Notes: generated from the sequence alone by a model not told the origin. Numbered from the stretch's first letter, positions 1 to 6,585 are shown. The stretch: 44,473 bases of DNA from an uncultured Bacilli bacterium (GCA_947628145.1 CANQYU010000004.1:1-44473); one strand, 5' to 3'. Made by a program: numbers and translations.

Positions 1-396
1 GCTAGTAGAATGCTTGCTAAATCTAATTATCATATTCATACCGATTCAATTAAAGAAAATATTATTCCTAAATTAACGGAAAAACAAAAACAATATGTAT
101 ACGCGGAAGAAGATGACGTTTTAAATGTTGCTTTATTTGGAATGACTGCAAAAGAATGGCGAGATAAAAATCCTAATATTGAGGGAAATATTCGAGATTA
201 TACGGATTTAAAACATTTACTAATTTTATGTAATTTAGAAAATACAAATGCTGAACTTATTAATGATGGCATACAACAAAAAGAAAGATTGATAAAGCTT
301 AATAATTCAGCTATTAGGCAAATGAAAATATTAGCAAATGATAAATCTATCAAAGAATTAGAAGATTTAAATAAAAAATTAATAAATACTAAATAG
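1..396 (+). CDS. C-terminal part of a KilA-N-domain-type protein (cut by window edge)
   Basis: The frame is open to the first base of the window (codons GCT AGT AGA before the first ATG), so this is the 3' part of a longer gene and the ATG at 10 is probably internal. The stretch with LNVALFGMTAKEWR followed by GNIRDY, LILCNLEN and QKERLIKLN is, from memory, the C-terminal region of KilA-N proteins found in prophages and bacterial accessory regions. The KilA-N DNA-binding domain itself would lie outside the window. The last 40 residues are charged and helical. It sits next to an unknown gene and a toxin-antitoxin locus, which suggests an accessory island. Function is unproven; KilA-N proteins are usually DNA-binding. 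Confidence 0.7.
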   Translation, partial: ASRMLAKSNYHIHTDSIKENIIPKLTEKQKQYVYAEEDDVLNVALFGMTAKEWRDKNPNIEGNIRDYTDLKHLLILCNLENTNAELINDGIQQKERLIKLNNSAIRQMKILANDKSIKELEDLNKKLINTK

Positions 397-458
397 TTAT
401 GACAATTTAGAAAACAAACTTGCATATTATCAAAGCCAATATAAGGAGAAAAATATCT

Positions 459-1016
459 ATGAAAATTGAAAATAAATTACAAAGTATTAAAGTAATTAAC
501 GACTTAGGATTGAATAAATTTCCAGAACAACTGTTTAAAAGCGGTGAGGAATCTAAAGTTAAAAAATTTTTAAAACAATATCCTGCTCAATATTATGCTA
601 TTAGAGATAAATCTAAAGCTGGTGGAATATTTAAATTAAAAGTTGATTCTAACAAAGTTTTAGAAGAAATAAAAGATTATGATTTATTTACTATAAATGT
701 GAGTTCTATAAATTATGTAGAAAATCAATTATTGGTTGGTGAAATAGAACTTTCAAGTAATAATGAAATTTATGCCATATTAACTACAAATCCACAAGCA
801 TCAGTTAGAGATGCCATAGAACATCCAGAGTTTAATATTAAAACAGACATTTTTAATAATGCTTTATTAAATAAAATTCCTCATTTTAATTTTATATATA
901 ATTACTTAATATCTCACAATTTAAAAGATGTAATTGTTGAATTTGCCCTTTTTAATAAAGAGGTCGGTATTAAAAAAGAAAAAATTATTATTTATGAATT
1001 AAGAACTCATTATTAG
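459..1016 (+). CDS. Conserved-looking protein of unknown function
   Basis: The ORF track starts at 420, but AAGGAG at 443-448 sits 10 bases before the ATG at 459, so I start there (185 aa). The protein is soluble-looking, mixed alpha/beta, with no signal peptide or membrane segment. Noticeable stretches are YYAIRDKSKAGGIFKLKV near residue 45 and VEFALFNKEVGI near the C-terminus, ending in IIIYELRTHY. I do not recognise a named family. It lies about 60 bases after the KilA-N-type gene in the same direction, so the two may be co-transcribed. A hairpin terminator follows about 70 bases downstream. Confidence 0.75.
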   Translation: MKIENKLQSIKVINDLGLNKFPEQLFKSGEESKVKKFLKQYPAQYYAIRDKSKAGGIFKLKVDSNKVLEEIKDYDLFTINVSSINYVENQLLVGEIELSSNNEIYAILTTNPQASVRDAIEHPEFNIKTDIFNNALLNKIPHFNFIYNYLISHNLKDVIVEFALFNKEVGIKKEKIIIYELRTHY

Positions 1017-1088
1017 AAAATTGTTATGTTTCTCCTCTACTCCACCAGTAAGTAATAAATAAACTTGTAGTTTGTAGAAAATAAATCT

Positions 1089-1117
1089 TAAAGAGCTAAA
1101 TATGCTCTTTATTTACG
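1089..1117 (+). terminator. Hairpin terminator after the unknown gene
   Basis: TAAAGAGC and GCTCTTTA form an 8-bp stem around a 7-base loop, followed by a weak T-rich run. It lies downstream of the gene ending at 1016 and directly before the promoter of the small RNA. Confidence 0.55.
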
Positions 1118-1120
1118 CCC

Positions 1121-1149
1121 TTGAAAAAAGTGTGCTTTTATGTTATTAT
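1121..1149 (+). promoter_or_regulatory. Sigma-A-type promoter of the antitoxin-like RNA
   Basis: TTGAAA (1121-1126), a 17-base spacer and TATTAT (1144-1149) form a good vegetative promoter. Transcription should start near 1156, just before a GNRA-capped hairpin. The -10 region with its flanks (ATGTTATTATG) recurs identically at the second copy near 39070. Confidence 0.75.
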
Positions 1150-1227
1150 GTATTTATCAAGGAAACTTGCATAAAATAAAAAAGGAACATTCAATATTTC
1201 AGTGTTGAGTGTTACCAAATAAATTGT

Positions 1228-1240
1228 GTAGCACCTAATT
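1228..1240. repeat. Direct repeat copy 1 (in antitoxin RNA)
   Basis: GTAGCACCTAATT matches GCAGCACCCAACT at 1381-1393 at 10 of 13 positions; all three differences are C/T transitions that keep G-U pairing. Because the two transcripts run toward each other, direct repeats make the RNAs complementary outside the terminator. Confidence 0.7.
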
Positions 1241-1261
1241 CAAACTGTTTGAGTTAGGTGC
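1231..1261. terminator. Bidirectional terminator shared by toxin mRNA and antitoxin RNA
   Basis: GCACCTAATTCAAA pairs with TTTGAGTTAGGTGC (14 bp, one wobble) around a 3-base loop. CACTTTTAATTT follows on the plus strand and a weaker T-rich stretch follows on the minus strand. The full hairpin is present in both RNAs, in complementary form. Confidence 0.75.
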
Positions 1262-1265
1262 ACTT

Positions 1266-1349
1266 TTAATTTAGAATTACAAAAAGTAATGCTATAAGTA
1301 AAAGAATGACAATGATTAAAGCAAAGATTAAAAAATCTTTCTTATACAT
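1266..1349 (-). CDS. 27-aa hydrophobic peptide, probable type I toxin
   Basis: This ORF is too short for the track. It begins MYKKDFLIFALIIVILLL and continues as an unbroken hydrophobic helix ending in VILN, so it is a charged N-terminus plus one membrane span. GGAGGTG lies 7 bases before the ATG at 1349. A near-perfect promoter (TTGCTT, 17 bases, TATAAT) lies upstream, and the Shine-Dalgarno is folded into a hairpin in the mRNA leader, as in Fst RNA I. A convergent small RNA overlaps its 3' end. I infer a membrane-acting toxin kept silent by that RNA. It does not match the Fst sequence I know, so it may be a separate toxin family. Confidence 0.7.
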   Translation of the reverse strand: MYKKDFLIFALIIVILLLIALLFVILN

Positions 1350-1356
1350 CAAGCAT

Positions 1357-1381
1357 CACCTCCAATCTATAAAGATAGAGG
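1357..1381 (-). promoter_or_regulatory. Hairpin hiding the toxin Shine-Dalgarno
   Basis: In the minus-strand transcript CCTC (1381-1378) pairs with GAGG (1362-1359) of the ribosome binding site, and AUCU pairs with AGAU above it around a UUAU loop. This should keep the toxin start closed, a standard feature of type I toxin mRNAs. Confidence 0.6.
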
Positions 1382-1393
1382 CAGCACCCAACT
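1381..1393. repeat. Direct repeat copy 2 (in toxin mRNA leader)
   Basis: GCAGCACCCAACT is the partner of the repeat at 1228-1240. In the toxin mRNA it reads AGUUGGGUGCUGC and can pair over all 13 bases with the antitoxin RNA. Confidence 0.7.
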
Positions 1394-1412
1394 ATTAAAT
1401 GTTCCTAATAAT

Positions 1413-1441
1413 ATTATACCAAACATTTGTTTTTAAAGCAA
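1413..1441 (-). promoter_or_regulatory. Strong sigma-A promoter of the toxin mRNA
   Basis: On the minus strand TTGCTT (1441-1436), a 17-base spacer and a consensus TATAAT (1418-1413) are seen. Start is expected near 1406, giving a leader of about 57 nt. Confidence 0.75.
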
Positions 1442-1629
1442 GTTCTCTCCTAAATCAATATTCATTAATTTTTAGTTTATTATTTAAATATTTTTTAAAT
1501 TAATCTAGTCAAAACCTTATTTTTAACTTATAATTAAGAAGAGGTAATAAGGTTGAAAAAAATAATGACTAAATAAGCACGAAAAAAAGATTTTGAGAAA
1601 AATCGCAAAATTTTAAGTTTATAATAACA

Positions 1630-1832
1630 AAAATAAAATGTTGTTGTAGGCATTGACTGAAAATTCTCAACTAGAAAACAAGAAATGATTTTCACATAGA
1701 TAAGGTTCCGTGCTCAATAAAGGCAACACTCATTTGTACACCAAGAATAATCGACACATATAATTATACGGGTTTAAGATAAGATTCTTAACACCACTCA
1801 CCTCGCCGTGCTCTGTAGTGTACCTGCAACAA
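1630..1832 (-). ncRNA. Structured non-coding RNA of about 200 nt, class unassigned
   Basis: A strong minus-strand promoter faces a region with no ORF. The 5' end (UUGUUGCAGGU) pairs with the 3' end (GCCUACAACAA) in an 11-pair closing helix with one mismatch, followed by ATTTTATTTTT as a terminator-like tail. Inside, ACACUAC pairs with GUGGUGU, AAGAA with UUCUU, and GAAAAU with AUUUUC. GAGCACGG occurs twice in unpaired or loop positions. Length, closed ends and an isolated promoter fit 6S RNA or the raiA-type RNA. I cannot decide between these or a new class by reading. Confidence 0.5.
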
Positions 1833-1838
1833 ATTGTT

Positions 1839-1866
1839 ATTATAAACGAAAAAGTTTAAAAGTCAA
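1839..1866 (-). promoter_or_regulatory. Promoter of the ~200-nt structured RNA
   Basis: TTGACT (1866-1861), a 16-base spacer and consensus TATAAT (1844-1839) on the minus strand. It is divergent from the desulfoferrodoxin gene. Confidence 0.7.
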
Positions 1867-1886
1867 TTTTTTCAACTCAATTTGTG

Positions 1887-1906
1887 CCTTTCAGAGGACT
1901 GAAAGG
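1887..1906 (+). promoter_or_regulatory. Perfect inverted repeat in the desulfoferrodoxin leader
   Basis: CCTTTCAG-AGGA-CTGAAAGG is an 8-bp perfect palindrome about 27 bases before the dfx start. It could be an operator or an mRNA hairpin; it lacks a T-run, so it is not an intrinsic terminator. Confidence 0.5.
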
Positions 1907-1932
1907 ACGAAAGAAAGGAATGTTAGTTAATT

Positions 1933-2304
1933 ATGAAAGAATTAATTTTAAAAAAATGTAATAGTTGTAATGCTCTAGTAAAAGTTATCCAAGATTGTCA
2001 TTGCCCTTGTGATATTTCTTGTTGTGATGAAAAAATGACAATTATGGAGGTTAATAGTACTGATGCTAGTTTTGAAAAACACGTTCCCACTTATGAAATC
2101 AAAGATAACAACTTAATAGTTAAAGTAAATCATGTCATGGAAGAAAAACATTTAATAAAGTGGCTCATGTTTCTTACTGAAAATAAAGAAACTACTGTCT
2201 ACTTTAAACCAGGAAAACCTGCCGAAGCAATATTTCCTTATGAAAAAGGCACTCTATATGCTTATTGCAATGAACATGGTTTATGGAAATGTAATGTAGA
2301 TTAA
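1933..2304 (+). CDS. dfx: Desulfoferrodoxin (superoxide reductase)
   Basis: This cytoplasmic non-haem iron protein reduces superoxide to peroxide in anaerobes. The N-terminal desulforedoxin-like domain has C9-x2-C12 and a C30-C31 pair for the rubredoxin-type iron. The C-terminal superoxide reductase domain has all five centre II ligands: H50 (EKHVP), H67 and H73 (VNHVMEEKHLIKW), C112 and H115 (CNEHGLW). Length of 123 aa is normal for the family. Three extra cysteines (C22, C24, C26) lie between the first and second cysteine pairs, which is unusual. A clear AAAGGAA ribosome binding site precedes the start. It forms a single-gene unit with its own terminator and a palindrome in the leader that may control it. 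Confidence 0.93.
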   Translation: MKELILKKCNSCNALVKVIQDCHCPCDISCCDEKMTIMEVNSTDASFEKHVPTYEIKDNNLIVKVNHVMEEKHLIKWLMFLTENKETTVYFKPGKPAEAIFPYEKGTLYAYCNEHGLWKCNVD

Positions 2305-2308
2305 GAAA

Positions 2309-2332
2309 CTCTCAAAAATGAGAGCTTTTTTT
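2309..2332 (+). terminator. Terminator of dfx
   Basis: CTCTC-AAAAAT-GAGAG followed by C and seven T residues, immediately after the dfx stop codon. Confidence 0.85.
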
Positions 2333-2358
2333 ATTTATTGTTATTAAATTTTCAAACT

Positions 2359-2385
2359 AAAAAAAGCTTAATTTCTCTTAAGCTT
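2359..2385 (-). terminator. Terminator of tRNA-Gln
   Basis: AAGCTTAA and TTAAGCTT form a perfect 8-bp stem with a 6-base loop. On the minus strand it is followed by a run of T, about 11 bases after the tRNA 3' end. Confidence 0.75.
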
Positions 2386-2395
2386 AAAAATCAAT

Positions 2396-2471
2396 TGGCT
2401 GCCCTGGTTGGGTTCGAACCAACGAAATTATAGGGTCAGAGCCTACTGCCTTACCACTTGGCCACAGGGCA
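2396..2471 (-). tRNA. tRNA-Gln (anticodon CUG)
   Basis: The minus strand folds as a full cloverleaf: acceptor TGCCCTG with CAGGGCA, D arm GGCC...GGC, anticodon loop CTCTGAC giving CUG, T stem GTTGG/CCAAC with loop TTCGAAC, discriminator G and an encoded CCA end. The anticodon reads CAG glutamine codons. Confidence 0.93.
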
Positions 2472-2483
2472 ATAAAAAAATTA

Positions 2484-3044
2484 TCAAGAATTTTTATTAG
2501 TTCTCTCTAATTTTATTGTTTTATGTTCTAAAGAATGTAAGTAATCCATTAGACAAGTCTCGGTGACATGAAAATATCCCATTTCTTGTAAATCTTGAAC
2601 TTTTTTTTCATTCCATAATCCCATATTTTGCATTGGAATAGCCTTTAATTCCCCTGTATAAGTATTAATTCCAATAATATAAGTATGTATATAACACATA
2701 TTATTTACAACATTTTCACAATATACTTTTTGTAATACTTTATTTTTTCTTTTAAGTAATCTTGTTTTCAAAAATAAAAGAGGCTCATTTATCACTAAAT
2801 CATCAAAACTCTCATTATTTAAATCCGTAATGGCTAAAACCTGTTTATTTCTTAACATTTGAATTGTTTCTTCTAAGTTTTCTGGTTTAACACTTGTTAA
2901 AAGTTTAAAAAATCTATAACTTTCTTTTTTACCTTGAGCCTTTACCTCTGTTTTTATTCCACTTTGATATATATCTAATCTAATTTCTTTATCTTCTAAC
3001 TCTACATCAAAAGCATAAGAGTCTACATATTGTTTATCCGTCAT
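2484..3044 (-). CDS. Hypothetical cytoplasmic protein
   Basis: 186 aa, no signal peptide or membrane segment. The N-terminal part is strand-rich and acidic (YAFDVELEDKEIRLDIY). The centre is basic (FLKTRLLKRKNKVLQKVY), and the C-terminal part contains YIIGINTYTGELKAIPMQNMGLW. I do not recognise a family. It begins just downstream of nothing obvious on the same strand and ends 12 bases before the 5' end of tRNA-Gln, so the tRNA may be read from its transcript. Confidence 0.7.
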   Translation of the reverse strand: MTDKQYVDSYAFDVELEDKEIRLDIYQSGIKTEVKAQGKKESYRFFKLLTSVKPENLEETIQMLRNKQVLAITDLNNESFDDLVINEPLLFLKTRLLKRKNKVLQKVYCENVVNNMCYIHTYIIGINTYTGELKAIPMQNMGLWNEKKVQDLQEMGYFHVTETCLMDYLHSLEHKTIKLERTNKNS

Positions 3045-3105
3045 TTGTCTTCACCTTCTTGAAAATATATTATAACATAAACTTTATAAATAGAACAACA
3101 AAATA

Positions 3106-3723
3106 TTATTTTATTCTAGAAATAGATACTAATTCATTTTGGGTAAAAACTAGTTCTATTACTTTTATTCCATCCCATGTTCCATCAACAATTGCTTCTT
3201 CTTGGTAATTTAAAATTAATCTATTATCCAAGTTAAACCCCGGAGTACAATATTCACTAAGTAAACTAGTTATCGCCACATTATGTGTAAACATAGCAAT
3301 ACATTTATCCGCGTCCGTGTCTAAAACTTTATTTAAAAACCGAAGCATTCTTCTTTTTACATCATTAAGGGACTCTCCTCCACTTAATTTATAATTAAAA
3401 TCATTTTCTTGCAATTCATTTACCATCCGAATTTTTTGATTTCCTAAATTACCTATAACTCTTTCTCCTAATTCTTTACAAATATTAATTTCTAATTCTA
3501 AATTTTTAGCTAAATATTTAGCTGTTCCCAGACTCATTACATAATCTGAACTATAAATTACATTTACTTTTTGTAAAAAATTTTCTAAAGCTAATTTTCT
3601 ACTTTCTTCTTCCCCAGCTATACTTAAAATTCTTTTTTCTCTTCTATCTGCTAAAGTTTCACTTTCGGGAAAATTAAGATTATTCATCGTAAAACCATTA
3701 TTAATTAAATATATTGTTGTCAA
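3106..3723 (-). CDS. Histidine-phosphatase (phosphoglycerate mutase) family protein lacking the catalytic His
   Basis: The overall fold pattern is that of the phosphoglycerate mutase/histidine phosphatase family: MTTIYLINNG at the N-terminus aligns with the usual ...LVRHG, then YSSDYVMSLGTA, a GERVIG glutamate (E87), SGGESL (114-119) and the second histidine in FTHN (H147). The signature RHG reads NNG here (N8-N9), so the phosphate-accepting histidine and its arginine are both gone, while the second His and the Glu remain. It is therefore likely a pseudo-phosphatase or binding protein. It overlaps the upstream membrane-protein gene by 4 bases (ATGA), showing translational coupling. Function unknown. 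Confidence 0.8.
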   Translation of the reverse strand: MTTIYLINNGFTMNNLNFPESETLADRREKRILSIAGEEESRKLALENFLQKVNVIYSSDYVMSLGTAKYLAKNLELEINICKELGERVIGNLGNQKIRMVNELQENDFNYKLSGGESLNDVKRRMLRFLNKVLDTDADKCIAMFTHNVAITSLLSEYCTPGFNLDNRLILNYQEEAIVDGTWDGIKVIELVFTQNELVSISRIK

Positions 3724-4238
3724 TCAATAATCACTCCTAACACACCATAACTAAAAATAAGCATAATTATTCCAGCCATAACTACCCCTCCAATTGCCGC
3801 TAGAGCCGACTTTTTCTTATCCATGCCCAGCATTGAAGCTATTAAACAACCTGTCCATGCGCCTGTCCCAGGAAGAGGTATTCCTACAAATAAAACTAAG
3901 CCTAAATATTTTAATCTTTCTATTTGGGCTTTTTTACTATTAGCTTTATTTTCTAATTTAATTACTAACTTTCCTAGTTTTTTACTTTTATTTTTTAAAT
4001 AAGTAAATATTTTGGTAATAAACCACAAAATAAAAGGAATAGGAATAATATTCCCTAAAAAACAAACCATAAAACTAGGAACCATTGGGGCATTCATTAA
4101 TTTAGCCGCGATTAAGCCTCCTCTAAGCTCCAGGATAGGTAATAAAGAAATAACAAACATAACTAAATATTTCCCATACCATAAACTAGTTATGCTTCCA
4201 AATAAACCTACTATAAACTTTGCAATTTTATTGGCCAT
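3720..4238 (-). CDS. Putative small multi-drug export family membrane protein
   Basis: 172 aa with four or so membrane segments. ISLLPILELRGGLIAA near residue 30-45 and LFVGIPLPGTGAWTG near 115-130 are the two conserved loops of the family usually annotated as putative small multi-drug export protein; the transport role is poorly supported in the literature. A basic amphipathic stretch (KNKSKKLGKLV) lies between them. It is the first gene of a two-gene unit with the NNG-type phosphatase-like gene, sharing ATGA. Confidence 0.85.
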   Translation of the reverse strand: MANKIAKFIVGLFGSITSLWYGKYLVMFVISLLPILELRGGLIAAKLMNAPMVPSFMVCFLGNIIPIPFILWFITKIFTYLKNKSKKLGKLVIKLENKANSKKAQIERLKYLGLVLFVGIPLPGTGAWTGCLIASMLGMDKKKSALAAIGGVVMAGIIMLIFSYGVLGVIID

Positions 4239-4311
4239 ATAATTACCTCTATTTTAATTATAACGAAAATTTAAAATAAATCAAGCAAACATACTTAAAA
4301 ACCTTATTTGT

Positions 4312-4992
4312 TTAATTTCTTTTAGAAACAAAATCTAAATTATAAGCTTTTAAATAATTTTCAAAATTAGAAACATCAAATATTTCTTTAAATGGTCGAT
4401 GTAAATTTTCTGTATTTAAATAAGAATTTAATAAATCAGGCTCATATCCTCTAGCTATTAGTTCATTTTTAAACTCTCTAATTTGCTCTTGATATGTTCT
4501 CATAAATAAATATACTTCCCCTTTTTTACTTAAAATTATGCTTCGTTCCTCATCATGAAGAGTTTTCTTAGTACTTATAGCATATAAATAACCATCTTTA
4601 ATTAATCTTGCAATTTCGTCTTTTTCTATTTCATTAAATCCTGAATTTAAATTAATTTCTAGCACAATCCCTAATTGATTTATTTTTCGTAAAATAAAAT
4701 AAGTTAAATCTAATTCTTTAATAAATTTTAAAGCTGGAGTTTTGGCAAGCATTTCTAAACATTCTTTAACTGTTAAATTAGAAACTAAAATTGTATCTAA
4801 ATTAAAACCATCTTTTAATTGATAATTATTATTTTGAAACTCTATAATTGAATTTATTTTATTACAATTTTTATTTGAAAAAGAATATGGTTCATTAATC
4901 ATTGATATTAATATAGAAACATCTAAAGTATCTATTTTCCCTTTAAACTTTACTAAAGCCGCGGCGATTAATTGTTCAAACGTAATCGTCAT
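4312..4992 (-). CDS. Hypothetical protein
   Basis: 226 aa, soluble, rich in Leu, Ile, Asn and Lys, with no motif I recognise. The C-terminal third (TYQEQIREFKNELIARGYEP) is helical. A good promoter lies upstream on the minus strand (TTGCTA, 17 bases, TATAAT), and GAGGGAT precedes the ATG at 4992, so it is a real single gene. It is divergent from trmL. Confidence 0.7.
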   Translation of the reverse strand: MTITFEQLIAAALVKFKGKIDTLDVSILISMINEPYSFSNKNCNKINSIIEFQNNNYQLKDGFNLDTILVSNLTVKECLEMLAKTPALKFIKELDLTYFILRKINQLGIVLEINLNSGFNEIEKDEIARLIKDGYLYAISTKKTLHDEERSIILSKKGEVYLFMRTYQEQIREFKNELIARGYEPDLLNSYLNTENLHRPFKEIFDVSNFENYLKAYNLDFVSKRN

Positions 4993-5115
4993 GTTATCCC
5001 TCTTTCTCGGCTTTCTATTATACCTTATATCCTATTTTTTAGCAACAATAAAACTATTTATTTACAAATTAAGACTTTTAATTTATAATTTTTTAAGAGA
5101 AAAGAGGAAAAAATA

Positions 5116-5625
5116 ATGCTTAACGTTGTTTTATTTGAACCCGAAATACCTGGAAATACTGGGAATATTATGCGTACCTGTGTTGCCACTAATACCACTT
5201 TACATTTAATTAAACCTTTAGGCTTTTCTTTAGAAGAAAAATATATTAAAAGAAGCGGAGTTAATTATATAGATAAATGTAAATATTATGTTTATGAAAA
5301 TATTAATGACTTTTTTGCTCAAAATAATGGAGAATATTTCTTTTTTACCCGATATGGTCATAAACCCCATTCTACCCCTAATTTTAAAAAAATTAAAAAA
5401 CCTATTTATTTAATTTTTGGTAAAGAATCAACCGGTATTCCTCGGGCAATATTAAAACCTTTTATTAATCGTTGTTATCGTATTCCTATGACCGCGAATG
5501 TCCGCGCTTTAAATTTATCTAACTCTGTTGCTATTGCTGTTTATGAGGTTTTAAGACAAAAAGATTATGAAAGCTTACTTTTTGACGAACCTCATAAAAG
5601 TAAAACTTTCATTGAAGAAGCCTAA
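5116..5625 (+). CDS. trmL: tRNA (cytidine/uridine-34 2'-O)-methyltransferase
   Basis: A SPOUT-class methyltransferase that 2'-O-methylates the wobble base of certain leucine tRNAs using SAM. The 169-aa length is usual for the family. The three SPOUT motifs are visible: PGNTGNIMRT (residues 12-21), FGKESTGIP (around 99-107) and NLSNSVAIAVYEVLRQ near the C-terminus, which form the trefoil knot. A promoter TTTACA, 17 bases, TATAAT and an AGAGGAA ribosome site precede it. It is a single-gene unit convergent with the thioredoxin-like gene. Confidence 0.93.
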   Translation: MLNVVLFEPEIPGNTGNIMRTCVATNTTLHLIKPLGFSLEEKYIKRSGVNYIDKCKYYVYENINDFFAQNNGEYFFFTRYGHKPHSTPNFKKIKKPIYLIFGKESTGIPRAILKPFINRCYRIPMTANVRALNLSNSVAIAVYEVLRQKDYESLLFDEPHKSKTFIEEA

Positions 5626-5651
5626 AATAACCTTTAGATTCTTTTTTATAT

Positions 5652-5673
5652 AAAAAAACTGGTTAACAACCAG
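5652..5673 (-). terminator. Terminator of the thioredoxin-like operon
   Basis: CTGGTT and AACCAG pair around a 3-base loop that includes part of the stop codon. The minus strand then has seven T residues. Confidence 0.75.
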
Positions 5674-6403
5674 CTTCTTTATCACAAGAATTACTTTTTA
5701 ATTCTTTAAACAACTCATCAAAAGTTGCTTTTAATTCTTTTTTCTCGTCCGCATTTAAACCTAACCATGGATCCGTTTGGCTTTCTACTGTTCCCTCATG
5801 GAACCCAATAATTTCGCCATTTTTTAAAACCACCACGGTTGGGGCATATAATCTTTTTTCTTTAGTATCATATTCTTTCTTATTACTTGTAATTTTATAT
5901 TCTGTTAAATATTCGTCTAAATATTCTAATATATCATAATAAGCGTCGGTACCTTTCTTAGTATTAACAACTTTTTTCTTTTTAACCTCAAAAGTTGAAC
6001 GAATATCTTTAACATCCACATAATATAAATTTTCTAACTCATTATCATCAAAGCTTTCAATTAAAGTTTCTACCATGCTTCGACACCAAGGACAACTATT
6101 AAAACCAAAGTATATAACTCCGGTTCCATTTTCTAAAACATCCAAAATTTCTTCGTCAGTTTTAATTTGAACGGGATTATTTTCTTTTAAAGAAACCTCT
6201 AAATAATCTTTATCACTATCATTTTTTGTGCCATTTAAACTTTCATATTGTTTTTTAAATTCTTTTGAAGACTCTGTTGCTAGTCGTTCTTGAATTTCTG
6301 GTTCTTCCTCTTCCTTATCTTTATAATCCAGATAAAATTTAAGGCCCACAGCTAAAACTAACACAACCCCAATAATTAGTCCAATTATTCTTTTCTTATC
6401 CAT
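5663..6403 (-). CDS. Membrane-anchored thioredoxin-like protein
   Basis: 246 aa. One membrane span at residues 5-25 (IIGLIIGVVLVLAVGLKFYL) is followed by a long acidic, low-complexity linker and a thioredoxin fold. The redox motif is CPWC at 104-107 in FGFNSCPWCRSM, and the cis-proline is in APTVVVLKNGEIIG. The domain therefore most likely sits outside the membrane and acts as a thiol-disulfide protein. The C-terminus has two extra cysteines (SCDKEAGC). It resembles bacteriocin-transport-accessory-type thioredoxins of Firmicutes. It is downstream of a 45-aa membrane protein in the same direction. Confidence 0.85.
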   Translation of the reverse strand: MDKKRIIGLIIGVVLVLAVGLKFYLDYKDKEEEEPEIQERLATESSKEFKKQYESLNGTKNDSDKDYLEVSLKENNPVQIKTDEEILDVLENGTGVIYFGFNSCPWCRSMVETLIESFDDNELENLYYVDVKDIRSTFEVKKKKVVNTKKGTDAYYDILEYLDEYLTEYKITSNKKEYDTKEKRLYAPTVVVLKNGEIIGFHEGTVESQTDPWLGLNADEKKELKATFDELFKELKSNSCDKEAGC

Positions 6404-6447
6404 AACAACACCACCTAAATATAGTTTAGCTCATTTCTTTTAAAATT

Positions 6448-6585
6448 TCAACCTAAAAATCTTACGTAAACAGCCATCACACATACAAATAATAATATTG
6501 CTAATAATACAATAATTATTCCACTATTGCGGTTATTAATCTTTTTATATTTCAAAAGCTCACTATTTACATTCTTCTCTTCCAT
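6448..6585 (-). CDS. 45-aa single-span membrane protein
   Basis: Missing from the ORF track because of its size. AGGTGG lies 4 bases before the ATG at 6585. The peptide starts MEEKNVNSELLKYKKINN, continues as one hydrophobic segment (GIIIVLLAILLFVCVMAVYV) and ends RFLG with a TGA stop. It lies 44 bases upstream of the thioredoxin-like gene on the same strand and probably shares its mRNA, so it could be a partner. Function unknown. Confidence 0.7.
   Translation of the reverse strand: MEEKNVNSELLKYKKINNRNSGIIIVLLAILLFVCVMAVYVRFLG

Larger units (their letters stand above)
1156..1268 (+). ncRNA. Antitoxin-type small RNA (par RNA II-like), about 113 nt
   Basis: The RNA begins with a tiny hairpin, CAAG-GAAA-CTTG, with a GNRA tetraloop. 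An A-rich linker leads to a long hairpin (about 1184-1216) of roughly 13 pairs, several of them G-U, and a terminator hairpin (1231-1261). It is transcribed toward the 27-aa toxin gene and shares its terminator. Thirteen bases at 1228-1240 are complementary (with three wobbles) to the toxin mRNA leader, because the same sequence recurs as a direct repeat at 1381-1393. Convergent transcripts, a shared terminator and direct repeats are the layout of the Fst/par family of type I systems. A homologue with identical 5' sequence lies at 38952-39064. Its function as antitoxin is inferred. Confidence 0.7.

Noticed and set aside
1017-1055. CTCCACCA-like sequence resembling a tRNA 3' end, possible attachment site remnant
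   Set aside because: No T arm or acceptor partner and no second copy seen; too short to support.
1156-1268. Small RNA as a tracrRNA of a type II CRISPR system
   Set aside because: No repeats, no cas genes and no anti-repeat pairing in the window; the convergent toxin layout explains it better.
1800-1835. Plus-strand bits GCCGTGCT and GTACCTGCAA resemble the 5' domain of Bacillus SRP RNA
   Set aside because: The rest of the SRP RNA is missing and the promoter runs the other way; the match is likely chance.
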